Shown: positions 10,600 to 22,219, counted from the first letter of the stretch. The stretch is DNA of 64,000 bases from Mermis nigrescens (GCA_036768485.1 JAVLUZ010000154.1:1751308-1815307); one strand, 5' to 3'. Made by a program: numbers and translations. The notes: generated from the sequence alone by a model not told the origin.

Positions 10600-11459
10600 C
10601 TTAAAAATACATTATTTTTATCACGTGCGCTGTTAGTTGATATTTTTAATAATCTAATAATAAGAATTTCGCAAATTCGGTCGTCGTTCCTACTATCCTA
10701 TCGAAGACTGACTAAGATTTTGACCAACCCCTCACATCTTTTGCGAAAAATTGCATTTTTTGGTTACTTTTTGTAAGTACTTTCCTATCATTTTGGCCAA
10801 AAATACTATGTTATTTATGTGTCGTACCCAACCCCTGCTTGGAAATTCCGATTACCCCCTAGCGAAATTTCGATCCCTTACCATCTGTTGGCACATTGAA
10901 GGTAAAGTCAATTTTTTGTGCTGTCGTCTGCTATTTTTGGCAAAATGGATTTAACCAGGAAAAGCATTTAGGTTACTCCCCACTAGGGATGTTCCGGTTC
11001 CAGGTTTTTCAAAAAAATCGGTTCCGGTTCCGGTTCTTGGAAAACGAGAACTTCGGTTCCGGTTCCGGTTTCGGTTCTTGCGTAAGTTGGAACCGTCGGT
11101 TCCGGTTCCGGTTCCGGTTCTTCAACTAGAGAACCGTCGGTTCCGGTTCCGGTTCTCGGTTCCTGTGTTAAAGTATGTACGCTATTGATAGCCTGACTTC
11201 ACCGGAACGTATGACGATGTAATCGAAAGATAAATTATTCAGGAAGTCGTTTCAATCTGGCAACTGCACGTTCAAACAAGTTTTATGTCTACTTGACAAT
11301 TTACTTATAAATCACTGAATATTATCTATGTGTTTCTTAACTGGAGGCTTATACTAAATCGAAATGCTTAATTCACGACGAAGATCTGTTGCAATGGTGG
11401 AAAGAGAAGTCGAAGAATTTGCCGATTCTCGCGTCTATAGCTAAGCAGTATCTTGCAGC

Positions 11460-12514
11460 CAATGGCGGATCTAGGATTTTCCTAAGGGGGCGGTATCCCA
11501 ATTTTTCCAAAAACAGTCAAAAATAGGTCCAGAAATTTGCCCTTAACGCGCGAAACAGCGTTTTTTGGTGTTTTACAATGTATACTTTTACATAAAATCA
11601 CTTTTGACGCAATATTTTTTCTTAAAATTTTAAAATTTTCGACAACTTTGTGCGAAAAAAATCACTAAAATTCTTTGACTTTTACAAAAATCTGGCGCGA
11701 AGCAGTATTTTTTTTGTACAAGGTCCGTTTGTACATGCACAAAGATGATCCCCAAAAGTCTTTATACATTGTGTACACGCAAACTTACGGGTACTATAAT
11801 ATGGTACAGTGGCGATTTTAGTGTGGTTAAAACAGAGTTGTCCGACTATTGGTAGTGTATTTTAGCTAATTTATGGGTCTCTAAGGGCAAAAATCACTAA
11901 GAATCCTTTTAAAACGGCGCGAAACGCCGAAAAATTTGACATTTTTCCTGTCGAAATGCAAGTTCTGCCATTATAAAGATAAATAGAACATACAATCACT
12001 CATTTCAACGCGAAGCGCCGTAAATTTCTGCGAATTTCGAACCTTTTTTTGTAATTTTTGTTTCTCCAAAAATCTTTGTACATGTACAAAGACGGTCCCG
12101 AAAAGTCTTTGTACATCGAAAAAATCTTTGACCGTGGCGCAAAGCGCCGGAAAATTTGTCAAATTAAGGTGGATGGACGTCTAGAAGCATAATTTACAGC
12201 TTGATTTCCTGCATTTATAGCATTTGATGCGAAAGATCGAAATTTTTAATTGAAAATAGAAGAAAACTATGCAAAAGTGGATGTTTCTGCTGCTTCTGAA
12301 ACCTACATGAACAGAAAATGGCTTCCAGGTCGCCAAGAAAGTAAATAAATGTCATTAATAGGTATCATCCGGCGCGTAGCGCCGGAAAAATTTGAGAAAT
12401 TATGGTCACTGACGGCCAAAAATCATTGCAAATTGCATATCCATTCTTTATCTCGCCAATATTTCTAGCCAATGAGAGGCGGCCGCCCCCCGCCCCCTAT
12501 TGAATCCGCCCCTG
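11460..12514 (+). mobile_element. long family C element inside a hAT transposase gene
   Basis: CAATGGCGGATCTAGG to GAATCCGCCCCTG; exact TSD CTTGCAGC (11452-11459, 12515-12522). It carries a nested family E copy and several GGCGCGAAGCGCC motifs. Confidence 0.92.
11703..12136 (-). mobile_element. family E MITE nested in C
   Basis: CAGTATTTTTTTTGTACAAGG to AAATCTTTGACCGTG; TSD GCGCGAAG / GCGCAAAG (11695-11702, 12137-12144). The target is the same hairpin motif used by the E copy at 7214. Confidence 0.88.
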
Positions 12515-13475
12515 CTTGCAGCGCCAGCTACAAGTGTTCCATCGGAACAGCTGTTCAGTTGCGCTAGAATCATTTACGACACTCTCAGAAACAGGCTACA
12601 TGGCAAGAAATCAGAACGACTGTTATTTTTTAAAATATAATTTACCCGAAACAAAATTTGCATGCTAAGTTTTAATCTGTAAACATTTGGGTAATAAAAG
12701 ATTGAATTGCTGCTTCATGTCTTCACTAAATTTTATGAACTTCGATTTTTAACTCCACTTTTAAAGAACCGATAACCGACTCCAAAAAAGATCGGTTCCG
12801 GTTCCGGTTCTAGAAAATCAAAAAATCGGTTCCGGTTCCGGTTCTTGGGAAATCAAAAAATCGGTTCTCGGTTCCGGTTCCGGTTCCAAGAAAATGGTCG
12901 GTTCCAGCCGGTTCCGGTTCCGGTTAACCGGCACATCCCTACTCCCCACTCCCTTTAAATAAATTTTGAAGTCAGCACAAACGTGCCTCGCTATGACACT
13001 GAATTCATTAATTACAATTAAAGCGATGAACTTTATCGAGTATAACTAACTGACCTGCCAGGTAATTTTGTAAATTTAAGAATGGATGGAAAATTCCTCA
13101 ACCAATGTCTGCGGACATCCAATCCACACAAGGGCATAGGGAGGGATGAGAGGGGATACTATACTACCCAAGATTTTAAGAAACTGCGTATTGTCTAGCG
13201 ATTTTGGGAAAACATAAGCTGCTACTGGAAAAATTTTAATTCAATTGTGAAAAAAATGCCGCTGTTATCCAAAAATTCACTCAACCTGGATATCGAAAGT
13301 ACTGACTTTGCCATAGCCCGCAAATTGTCAATTATGTGTCACATCCATAACAGTGAATAATTCACGTAAAATGTGGTTCGAAATAGGCATCATTTCAACA
13401 GAGTATATTTCGGAATTGAATCATTTACGTTTTAACGTCATGAATGACTTTTTGAACTGTTTAAGTAGAAATCGG

Positions 13476-13607
13476 AAATCGGAAAAAAATCGGAAAAATA
13501 GGATTTTTTAAACGTTATTTTGTGCAATTTCCGGCTTTTTTAGGCTTTTAGTCCTCCGAAAAATTGGTGTTGGTCACCCCAGAATAGGACGGCCAGCTAC
13601 GTGCCTG
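13476..13607 (-). mobile_element. family B fragment
   Basis: The right two thirds of an inverted B, ending GGCCAGCTACGTGCCTG. The left end is replaced by duplicated AAATCGGAAATCGG sequence. Confidence 0.8.
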
Positions 13608-14344
13608 TACATATTTACTAAACGACCATTTCTGAATTTCACCCCCACCTCTGGCCACTCCTATTTTGTCCAGTAATCGGACCGAGGCCTCGGCCGCGGC
13701 AAGGCTAATAATAAAATTTCGGCAAAACGACATAATCTGTTTGTTTTTATCAGTGCCCTGAAGCATCCAGGCTGAAAATCAATTGCTCACTGTTATAAAT
13801 TTTCTCAAGGTGTTATATTTTTCACAGATTGCAAGACGTTTTGCAATATAAAAAGCTTTGCCAGTTGCAATAACGCGAATTGAACCTCAGTTATTGTAGT
13901 CATTTACGATCTCTTGATTTTATAGACTTCAACCCATTTCTTTTTTCCACTCTATTTTTTCGACAGATAAAATTTTCTGCGTTGCTCAGCTTATATCCGG
14001 AATGCTGTAAAATTGAGCTTAAATGAATAAACATTTCGAAATCTCCTAGCGCTCTGCTTCATGTATAATTCCTGCTTCGCTTAACTTCAGAAAAAAGGGC
14101 CACATTGGGGTGAAAGCATAGAAACTTCAAAGATTTTCGGCGCTTCGCGCAAGTTTCAATTACTGCAACGCTTAAACGTTGCACAATTGGATTGACTTGA
14201 TACGTATTTCAAACGTTTTTTGCGTTTATTCAGAAAACTGCAAAACTCAGCTTAAAATGATAAAAATATCGAAAATTTTTGGCGCAGTGCAACAGCTATA
14301 ATTCATGTACTGCTTATCTTAAGGTGGCTACAAAATTTGAGCTG

Positions 14345-14473
14345 ACACTACTCGCCACGAATGTAGACTCATATGCTTCAAACGATCATAGAGCTTGAAA
14401 AAGACAAATCCTTTAGCAAGCTCTAATATCAGGTGAAGCAAATTAGAGCGTCAATATTCATGGCGAGCACTGC
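14345..14473. mobile_element. short MITE with CAGTGCTCGCCA-type ends
   Basis: CACTACTCGCCACGAATGTA at the left and TATTCATGGCGAGCACTG at the right are inverted and match the termini of the palindrome at 3273-3780. No clear TSD; right flank again CATG. Confidence 0.7.
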
Positions 14474-14797
14474 ATGTCATAAAAATGCGTGCAGTAATTT
14501 TACTTGCCTTTGATCATCGTTTTTTTACATTTCCTGCCAAAAATTATAGCATTAAACGCTATTTAATGAGGACTTGTGTATTTCTTGAAATCTTAAAACT
14601 TTTAAGTAAATTCTGTGAGAAAAATCCAACGCCTGCAAAAAGTTTGAGATTTTTTTACCCTTCTCCGACCTGCAGGCGAAAAATCGCGATTGATTTAAAT
14701 GCTTTTTGTTATTTTTTTATTAATTGCACTCATATTCGTAATTTTTATCAATAATTTATTAATATAATCAATTTGTGCCATATAATTCCACCCTTCT

Positions 14798-14918
14798 TTA
14801 TATTTCATGTAGTTTAAGCTTTCCTGGTTTTATCCAAGGATGTCTCAATTTTCGTAAGAACTTATGTCCGGACAGTGTTTTTTCGCACAAGTCATCGATA
14901 ATAGTCATATCTGATACG
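14798..14918 (-). CDS. ATP6V1H: possible ATP6V1H N-terminal exon
   Basis: Minus-strand open stretch with a plausible acceptor (TTCGTCATCAG|C). Entered with one base completing the codon left open by the upstream exon, it reads VSDMTIIDDLCEKTLSGHKF and then LRKLRHPW. The phase and position are right for the subunit H segment MISAEDCEFIQRFEMK, but the residue match is weak and I see no good donor before the stop at 14798-14800. The low end is therefore only the end of the open frame. It could equally be chance ORF. Confidence 0.4.
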
Positions 14919-15065
14919 CTGATGACGAATACGGTAGCCATTTTCAACAAAAACGCGTATATCTAAGTAAATATGCGAATTCAATTGAAATTTGAAATTG
15001 CGCATGACCGATTGTGGCTGATTTGATTAGCCGATTACGAATATTAAGAGCAACTTTTAAAGTAT

Positions 15066-15290
15066 CGGGCCGTTGGCCAAGTAGATAGCTCATCTATCTA
15101 TAGAGCAAGAGGTTTGAGGCTCGATCCCTGCCAGAGTCAGTTTGTTTCTTTCAACCGTCACATTCAAGGGGTAAAGAAAAATGTCAAAAAACTTAGAAAA
15201 ATTTAATAGGGGTGTAAACCTACAAGACCGGTGACCGCAAGATGGAGACATGCTAGGATAATACCCCAAAATGCATCTGACCTGGAGTTT
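15066..15290 (+). mobile_element. tRNA-derived SINE remnant
   Basis: GTTGGCCAAGTAG resembles a Pol III A box (TRGYNNARNNG). GAGGCTCGATCCCTGCC, about 45 bp later, resembles a B box. Between them is AGAGCAAGAGGT, shared with the copy at 20770-20880. It does not fold as a good tRNA. Confidence 0.55.
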
Positions 15291-15554
15291 ATTCTTCTCG
15301 AGTAAAAAGTTTTTCTCTTCAATCTTCTTCACAGATTCGTAGGCTGTTATAAAGTTGTAATCGTCATTGGTTATCATTTGACCCCTTAAAGCGAGTAAAA
15401 AAATTGTAAAAATGATATTCAAAGACAAAAATATGATATAAATATATTCATTTAATAACATGTACTTACATACATTTATATTATGCTTAATAATTAAACA
15501 TGATTAGAGAAATAAAAATATTTAAAAATGCATACATAAACGTATATACATACG

Positions 15555-16176
15555 CAAGCCCGTATCCAAGGGGCCAAAAAGAGGTTTCGCGAAATTAATT
15601 CAATTAAAATTATTATTTACTACATTTTCAAATCTTTTTCGAGATGAAATTTTCCGCGAATCAAATTTATTGCATTTCCTATCTTTAAAAAAGTGCTAAA
15701 TTGAGTACAAGAGCATAAAAAGGTCCAAAATTTTTCCGGCGCTGCGGCCGAATTTATTGTTTATATACGCTTGTTGCCTTCTAAACCGCTCAAAATCGCT
15801 GAAAGTTAAACAAAGACATATAGACTATGTCAAATATTTCCGGCGCTCCGCACCGGATTATTCATTTTTTCTATTGTTTTTGTTTGCAAAACACAAAGAT
15901 TGAGTACAAAAACAGAAGTTGAGAAGTCGTTCAAGAATTGAATGATGGAAAATTATTTATGCACACTTTGAACGATAGATTTAGTGCATAATGATTATGA
16001 GATAGAGTGAAAAACTTTTGAAATTGTCTTAAAAATGTTCTCTGCCATTGTACAGTGCAGCTCGTCGCGAAACGTTTGAAAATGCCTTCATTTTTGACTG
16101 TCTCCTAATGATTCTCCTAAGATATCTGACTTCAAAGTTTGCGACCCCCTGAAATAAAATTCTGGATACGGGGCTG
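15555..16176 (-). mobile_element. family H hAT-type element
   Basis: CAAGCCCGTATCCAAGGGG to TCTGGATACGGGGCTG, with an interior matching the copy at 41914-42467, including two GGCGCT-type hairpin remnants. No clear TSD. Its right end is repeated beyond the N gap. Confidence 0.75.
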
Positions 16177-16280
16177 CATGTAAGGGATAATGTGTAGGTA
16201 TATATCTAAAACCAGTGTAATACATGAAGAAAAATATTCCTAACAAAAAACAAATACTCAATCAGTTGATAAACATTTAC

Positions 16281-16362
16281 TGCAAGTACGACTTCCAATT
16301 CGGTTTATTAGTTCGTATTTCTTGGGCCTCCATCTGTAGCCTACTAGTTGCGGTAATCGCAT
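16281..16362 (-). CDS. ATP6V1H: ATP6V1H N-terminal exon, copy left of gap
   Basis: Exon with acceptor GCTTTCAG and donor TTGCA|GTAAAT, reading [20 protein letters not shown] and then NWKSYL. It corresponds to the N-terminal helix of V-ATPase subunit H (NIIAAKAAEVRANKVNWQSY). It starts in phase 1 and ends in phase 2. The same 82 bases recur at 17352-17433 on the other side of an N gap, and I see no difference between the two exon copies. If real, the gene would have a tandemly duplicated exon; an assembly duplication is more likely. The initiator-methionine exon was not found. Confidence 0.82.
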
Positions 16363-16864
16363 CTGAAAGCGAGACAACCCCAAAAATTATTTAGTATGAA
16401 ATTAAAGCATCGAATATAATAAACTTTAGGAAGCAAAGCAAAGACCCTATCTATTACCTGTTTAGAAACCGAAAGAAGCTGCGAGATGAATTTTGCGCTT
16501 AGTGAGAAAAATGCCGCAAATTCCGCAGAAAGCAGTAAAAATATCATATCGATAAATTTTTGAATGTTTCATCGCTACAGAACCCAGTAATCGATTAGAC
16601 TTCACCAACAGAGGTCGAGAACCCCTACTTACTATACAGCACGAGTTACTGTAGCATGTTATAGAATGGCAGAAAATGCTGTCATGACTTTTCTATAGTC
16701 AGCAATGATTTCTCTTTTGATATAAGTGACCCACAAAAAGGATTACAAAATATTTTTTTTATAACTATAGCTCTGTTAAATGTAGCGTAAATAAATAGCA
16801 CATTTTTGAAAGAATTAATATAGGATAACAAAATTGCAAAATTTCAGTGAGTTACTCCTCATAT

Positions 16865-17066
16865 NNNNNNNNNNNNNNNNNNNNNNNNNNNNNNNNNNNN
16901 NNNNNNNNNNNNNNNNNNNNNNNNNNNNNNNNNNNNNNNNNNNNNNNNNNNNNNNNNNNNNNNNNNNNNNNNNNNNNNNNNNNNNNNNNNNNNNNNNNNN
17001 NNNNNNNNNNNNNNNNNNNNNNNNNNNNNNNNNNNNNNNNNNNNNNNNNNNNNNNNNNNNNNNNNN
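16865..17066. other. assembly gap (202 N)
   Basis: Run of undetermined bases. The sequence on the two sides is not continuous: the right flank restarts about 870 bp upstream of where the left flank ends. Confidence 1.
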
Positions 17067-17351
17067 TTATGAGATAGAGTGAAAAACTTTTGAAATTGTC
17101 TTAAAAATGTTCTCTGCCATTGTACAGTGCAGCTCGTCGCGAAACGTTTGAAAATGCCTTCATTTTTGACTGTCTCCTAATGATTCTCCTAAGATATCTG
17201 ACTTCAAAGTTTGTGACCCCCTGAAATAAAATTCTGGATACGGGCTGCATGTAAGGGATAATGTGTAGGTATATATCTAAAAAACCAGTGTAATACATGA
17301 AGAAAAATATTCCTAACAAAACAAATACTCAATCAGTTGATAAACATTTAC

Positions 17352-17433
17352 TGCAAGTACGACTTCCAATTCGGTTTATTAGTTCGTATTTCTTGGGCCT
17401 CCATCTGTAGCCTACTAGTTGCGGTAATCGCAT
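17352..17433 (-). CDS. ATP6V1H: ATP6V1H N-terminal exon, copy right of gap
   Basis: Second copy of the exon at 16281-16362, with the same splice sites and frame. Because transcription runs right to left, this copy would be the upstream one. Only one copy can be used to give a normal subunit H. The duplicated flanks and gap between them suggest two haplotypes of one locus laid end to end. Confidence 0.8.
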
Positions 17434-19615
17434 CTGAAAGCGAGACAACCCCAAAAATTATTTAGTATGAAATTAAAGCATCGAATATAATAAACTTTAG
17501 GAAGCAAAGCAAAGTATCCTATCTATTACCTGTTTAGAAACCGAAAGAAGCTGCGAGATGAATTTTGCGCTTAGTGAGAAAAAATGCCGAAAATTCCGCA
17601 GAAACAGTAAAAATATCATATTGATAAATTTTTGAATGTTTCATCGCTACAGAACCCAGTAATCGATTAGACTTCACTCAACAGAGGTCGAGAACCCCTA
17701 CTTACTATACAGCACGAGTTACTGTAGCATGTTATAGAATGGCAGAAAATGCTGTCATGACTTTTCTATAGTCAGCAAATACTTCTCTTTATATAAGTGA
17801 CCCACAAAAAGGATTACAAAATATTTTTTTATAACTATAGCTCTGTTAAATGGGGGCGTAAATAAATAGCAACACTTTTTGAAAGAATTAATATAGGATA
17901 ACAAAATTGCAAAATTTCAGTGAGTTACTCCTCATATTGGTATTTTTGGTTCACACTTTCGTAAACATAACTTTTTTAGTAAGCTACATACGGAAAAGTT
18001 ATTGAATAGTGCAAGAAATGGTATATACATAAACTGACCCTTACAAATTTCGTTCTGCTTGACTTTGAGTACTGCGGTTTGTATCATTTGATAGATAAAA
18101 CCTTTAGCCTACAAGAGTATTAACTTTGTGGCTCTGGATCTTTAAAATTAGCTTATTAAACGAATTTTTGTGAAGCCCACTCTTTTGTAGAATACAAATA
18201 CATTCAAAGTGTAACGTGATGAAAAACCGATAAAAGTGAACAAAAACGAAGAATGAAATTGATAACTCTGAATATAAGGACATTAAACAGTAGAGCAAAG
18301 ACGCCATTACGCCTATTAATTTTGAACAATAGATTGACGATTCAAACAGAGATTTACTAATTAGCACTACTAGATAGCAACATTTTTCGTTGTAACTTCC
18401 AGAAGAGTTGTTTACAAAAGTGTAAACCAAAAAGGCAATAGCTAACAAATTTAAATGAAACTTTACAATTTTATTTCCCTATATTTGCTGTTTCAAAAAA
18501 GGTTTACATTTTTGAAATATGTTCATTACAATAATGGTTATTAACAAAACATTTTGCACCCTCTTTTATGGGTCAGGCAGGGCCACATTGTGTGAAAACT
18601 TTTCACAAGTGTCTCAGGAAAAGCGCGAAACTTTTAGGCATCATAAAAATATAAAAAATATCGCACATAGTATATCTAGTTTTCCGTATTGTCTACCTTT
18701 TTTGCTCAAAATTGAGTTGTCTTTATTTAACAAGTTTGTATCAATCTCGGATTTCTAAAGTCTTTTCTAAAGAAAATATTTTTGAAAATGATTCTATTCT
18801 TTATTCAGTGGTGATTGAACTAAAAAAAGGCATTCAATTGTCGAGTAGACATTACAGAGACATTATAGAAAAATTCTGCAAGGCAGTCTGAAAATTAATT
18901 ATAAATTATAAATTATAAATAATTATAAAAAAATCAGTTTTACAAAATGTCTAAAAAAGCTAGGCCGTACTTAATGATCCATTAACAGATTGACAAATAT
19001 GTACATACGCATATTGTTCTTCTCTTCACATTTATTCGTGATAGTGCGCTAACATAGAAAAAATAAATAAGATAATATAATTATGTTATTTATTTATTTA
19101 TTATTATTCAAGTATTTTATTTACAGAAAAATCACATGCAGGAGCAGTTACATTCCTAAATCAACATACCAGCAGTAATTAATGAGTAAGTATATGAGGG
19201 AACAGTTTTAAATACTCCTATACAGCACAAAAATACCGTTTTATAAATAATACTTTTCAATAGCTCCCATGAATCACACGTGATTTTAGGAAGTTAACCT
19301 TTTCAGCCGTAAATATGTACGTAACAATTGACAGATGGCTTCTTATTTGAATAATGAATTCGAAATAGATATAATCAGGGCCGTATTTACGGAGGGGCGG
19401 GGGCGGCCGCCCCCTGACCGAGAATAGAATTTTGAAAAAAGATCATGCACAAGAAGATGAAAAATTGTATATCTTCAACATAAAATCCTCAAATTTTGCC
19501 AGATGAGAAGTGTTTCTCATCATTTTGGCTCAAGCGTGACAGAAAAATGACACTTTTTGAAAGAAAAAATTTTTTCTCTCGAAAAGTTCGAATTTATGAT
19601 CTTAATGGATAGAGC

Positions 19616-19867
19616 CATACATGGGCAGCAAGAACATTCTAAGGGGGTGCAAGATTTTTTGAAGGTCAAAAATAGCCTTAAAAATGATGGTATGGCGATA
19701 AAAACACCATTTTTCGACGTTTCTCATCAAGCACTATCAATTGGCATCAAAAAATTGCGAAAAAACGGAAAAAATTTTCAAAAATTGAATTCTGAGGGGG
19801 AGTATTTTGATTTCTGGGGGGGGTATTTTGGTTTCTGGGGAGTGTATACCTCCCATGCCCAGGTGTG
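19616..19867 (+). mobile_element. family A MITE nested in H
   Basis: CATACATGGGCAGC to GCCCAGGTGTG; exact TSD GATAGAGC (19608-19615, 19868-19875). Confidence 0.93.
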
Positions 19868-19998
19868 GATAGAGCATGTCGAGAAACATCAGAAAACGCG
19901 GTGTTTGCGGGCTATCCCGACGAATTTCCCGAAATATAGATCAATTTGTGTTGGGTCCGCCTCCCCCCCCTTGGCCGAATCCTGGATACCGGCCTGGG

Positions 19999-20211
19999 CA
20001 TACATGTAACGGCTCTAACTTTTGGGGTCCCGGCCATTTTTAGGGGGGATAAATGATATTCAATTTTTGGCCAAAAACGCCTAAAAATGGCTAAAAAATT
20101 CAATTCTTTCGAGAAATCGAGGAAGGGAGTCAAAAGTTTGCTGGCTTTGGAACGATGGGGGACGTCCGAATTTAGGTGGAGGAATCCAGCCGTCCCCTTG
20201 TTACATGTATG
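19999..20211 (+). mobile_element. family D MITE on the right end of H
   Basis: CATACATGTAACGGCTC to TTGTTACATGTATG; exact TSD GGCCTGGG (19991-19998, 20212-20219). The first six TSD bases are the last six bases of the H element. Confidence 0.92.
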
Positions 20212-20236
20212 GGCCTGGGTATAATAAATTATGTAC

Positions 20237-20360
20237 CAACTGCGTGTCTATCAATTTCTTCTTGAATCTCAAGAACCTTCTCTGGCGGTAAAATCCCTTT
20301 CTCAGAACCCACTTTCTGCATTTCGTTCGGCTTTATTCCGGTAGGAAAGCAAAGAAGTCT
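20237..20360 (-). CDS. unidentified coding exon
   Basis: Minus-strand stretch with an acceptor-like TTTCTGTAAG and donor GCAGTTG|GTACAT. It reads RLLCFPTGIKPNEMQKVGSE and then KGILPPEKVLEIQEEIDRHA. The composition is typical of a soluble helical protein and the frame is open through 41 codons. I do not recognise the family. It lies immediately left of a nested H/D element and between the 3' side of ITFG2 and the 5' side of ATP6V1H, so it could be an extra exon of either gene or a separate gene. Confidence 0.5.
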
Positions 20361-20769
20361 CTTACAGAAATTCGTTAAAATCGTCGACAATATCCAGTAT
20401 CCACGTTAGTTAGTATAAGTCTACAATGTCATGGGCAGATATTATTGGATGAAGAATTAAATCGTAAGAAATCGAACGTCTAAAAAGTCGCTTTAAATAA
20501 TTAATAACATATGTTATATTTGCTTGCCTGCCTGTACAGCTGGACTATTCGAAAACAGAGTTCAAAGAAACACAACGCAAGCAGAGTTGGTGAAAAACTA
20601 TTAATTGCAACTTACATACAAAGCAAACAAATATATATATAATAGATACTAGTAGCATGAGAATTCAAAGATTTGTTTTATAATTTTCTGAAGGCAATAT
20701 CCAGCATTCGTGTAGCTGGTTCACATATGTATTAAGATATGTCATATTACAAGGGCGAATGTGTGCAGT

Positions 20770-20880
20770 CGGTAGCATCTGAGGAAACGAGAGAAAGTTG
20801 TTGGCAGTCGGGTTCGAAACGTGGACCTCTTGCTCTAAAGTCCAGAACCATAATCAATCGACTAACGCTGGTTAATTTCG
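20770..20880 (-). mobile_element. tRNA-derived SINE remnant
   Basis: On the minus strand TTAGTCGATTGATTATGG is followed by AGAGCAAGAGGTCCACG and GTTTCGAACCCGACTGCC. The last has a near-consensus Pol III B box (GTTTCGAACCC). Confidence 0.6.
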
Positions 20881-20947
20881 ATAAAGATTGCAAGGTATTC
20901 GTAATGTTTCGCTGGTTTACCAGCTGATTAGGCTCAGGCTTAGTATC

Positions 20948-21100
20948 ATGGACTGACCAAAATGTTGGTGCCGGCGTTTTAAATAAGCCTGAGTAATGGC
21001 ATGCGACGAGGCGGAGCGAAGCGAAGTGAGCGACGCGAGTTGCATCCTATTACTAAGGCTTATTTTAAAGGCTGGCACCAACATTTTGGTCAGTCACATG
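20948..21100. mobile_element. palindromic MITE with 40-45 bp TIRs
   Basis: TGGACTGACCAAAATGTTGG at the left and CCAACATTTTGGTCAGTC at the right continue as inverted copies into GCTTATTTTAAA. The short centre contains GCGGAGCGAAGCGAAGTGAG. Flanks share CATG. TSD uncertain. Confidence 0.75.
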
Positions 21101-21375
21101 AATCTACTTTAAAAATCCGAGAACTGCCTTATTTGTTTTCGACTTGACTTAAATCAAACTAATTAGTTATATACGTACTTATAACGTGGGCTATAATATA
21201 TAATATATACTAATACTGTATTCGGAAAAAAACACACAAGGGTAAGACAAAGTCGCGAGGAAAATAAAATAGCATAGTGTAAAATGCGATATTTCCATAT
21301 GTGATAATATGTGAATATGTGAAATACACATATGAAAATATAAAAATAAAATATAAAAATACATATGTGCACCGG

Positions 21376-22219
21376 GGCTAAAGTTAAGAATATGGTACTT
21401 TTAGAAAAGGAGCAAAAAAATACGGAATGCCAGTGCCAAACTGGTAGAATATGATAAATTGAAGCGCGGAAAATAAATTTGGTGAAAATCTGAGCCAAGT
21501 TGCAGGCAACTGTCGATTTGAGTGTTGGGTGGGACGATTAAACGGCTCGATCCAAGGACTTACACATTTGTCAGAAATAAATAATGTGGGCTGAAATTAT
21601 GGAAGGAAGCAAAGGAATAAAGAAAAAAAGAAAAAAGGCGCGGAAAGCTGTTTGAAATTTTAGAAAGACTTTAAAAAAATTTTCATTTTTTGCATGTTTA
21701 TTCGGTTTTACTTGATAAGATATAGGAAAATCTGAGTTTTTGCTTCTAATATACTTAGGCTCAGGCTTAGTATATCTGAAAAGGTGTTTTAAGCTGCTTA
21801 GGTCGAGGTCGCTCCCGCTTAGGTCAATGTATAGATGCTTAGGTCGATGCATAGATGCTTAGGTCGATGTATAGATGCTAAGGTCGATGTATGGATGCTT
21901 AGGTAGATGTATAGATGCTTAGGTCGATGTATAGATGCTTAGGTCAATGTATAGATGCTGATATTGGCGTAAATTGGGTATCTACATGTGGTTCTGCATT
22001 CAGCTGTTTGAATCTTCAAATACTTAAGGTCGAGTAGAAGCTTTCGTAGGTCGAGAAGAGGCTAATTAACGAAACCCATAGCTGTTGTAATATTGATCAT
22101 ACGGATGAATATTTTTTCCGCGTTTTCTTTCAACATGATCTAAGTACTAAGCAAAAAAATCCGCTCTTCTAAAGTTTATTTCATAATATCCTGAAAGTAC
22201 CATATTCTTAACTTACTCC
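21376..22219 (+). mobile_element. family K hAT-type element, copy 1
   Basis: GGCTAAAGTTAAGAATATGG to CCATATTCTTAACTTACTCC. It contains an array of the 20-bp unit GCTTAGGTCGATGTATAGAT (about 21800-21960). No matching TSD, unlike copies 2 and 3, so it may be a recombinant. Confidence 0.85.
21830..21960 (+). repeat. 20-bp minisatellite in K copy 1
   Basis: About seven imperfect tandem copies of GCTTAGGTCGATGTATAGAT. Copy number differs in the other K elements (22680-22800, 25850-26010). Confidence 0.9.

Larger units (their letters stand above)
11377..12640 (+). pseudogene. hAT transposase C-terminal dimerisation domain, interrupted
   Basis: Left part (11377-11459) reads DEDLLQWWKEKSKNLPILAS and IAKQYLA. 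The right part (12523-12640) continues PATSVPSEQLFSCARIIYDT and LRNRLHGKKSERLLFFKI, then stop. The WW, P.L..IA, PATSVPSE and R.RL motifs are those of the hATC dimerisation domain at the end of hAT transposases. A 1055-bp family C element sits between alanine and proline, with the TSD CTTGCAGC. The catalytic core and BED finger are missing upstream, so this is a fragment. Confidence 0.9.
10984..12941 (+). mobile_element. hAT transposon with transposase remnant
   Basis: The TIR TAGGGATGTTCCGGTT at the left pairs with AACCGGCACATCCCTA at the right. An exact 8-bp TSD CTCCCCAC flanks it (10976-10983 and 12942-12949). Both subterminal regions carry arrays of GGTTCC repeats in the same orientation. 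The centre encodes the end of a hAT transposase, itself split by a family C element (11460-12514). It is an internally deleted copy and cannot make transposase. Confidence 0.93.
15987..17938. repeat. direct duplication of about 870 bp around an assembly gap
   Basis: The sequence starting TTATGAGATAGAGTG at about 15990 is repeated from 17067 to about 17938, with a few substitutions and small indels (for example ACTTCACCAACAG versus ACTTCACTCAACAG). The first copy runs straight into 202 Ns (16865-17066). The unit includes the right end of a family H element and an ATP6V1H exon. High identity next to a gap points to an unmerged haplotype or misjoined contig end, not a biological tandem duplication. 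Confidence 0.9.
19376..20217 (+). mobile_element. family H element with nested A and D
   Basis: CAGGGCCGTATTTACGG to GGATACCGGCCTG. TSD GATATAAT (19368-19375) and GGTATAAT (20218-20225), 7 of 8 after removing the D insertion, which straddles the right end. A family A copy lies in the middle. Confidence 0.88.

Noticed and set aside
15066..15140. functional tRNA gene
   Set aside because: A- and B-box-like motifs are present but acceptor and anticodon stems do not pair; a SINE relic is more likely.
16834..17082. ORFs across the N run
   Set aside because: They are open only because undetermined bases contain no stop codon.
19557..20009. 150-codon plus-strand ORF
   Set aside because: It is a translation of a family A MITE and flanking H sequence; the same peptide pieces (e.g. 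HHFSTFLIEHYP) recur wherever A elements lie.
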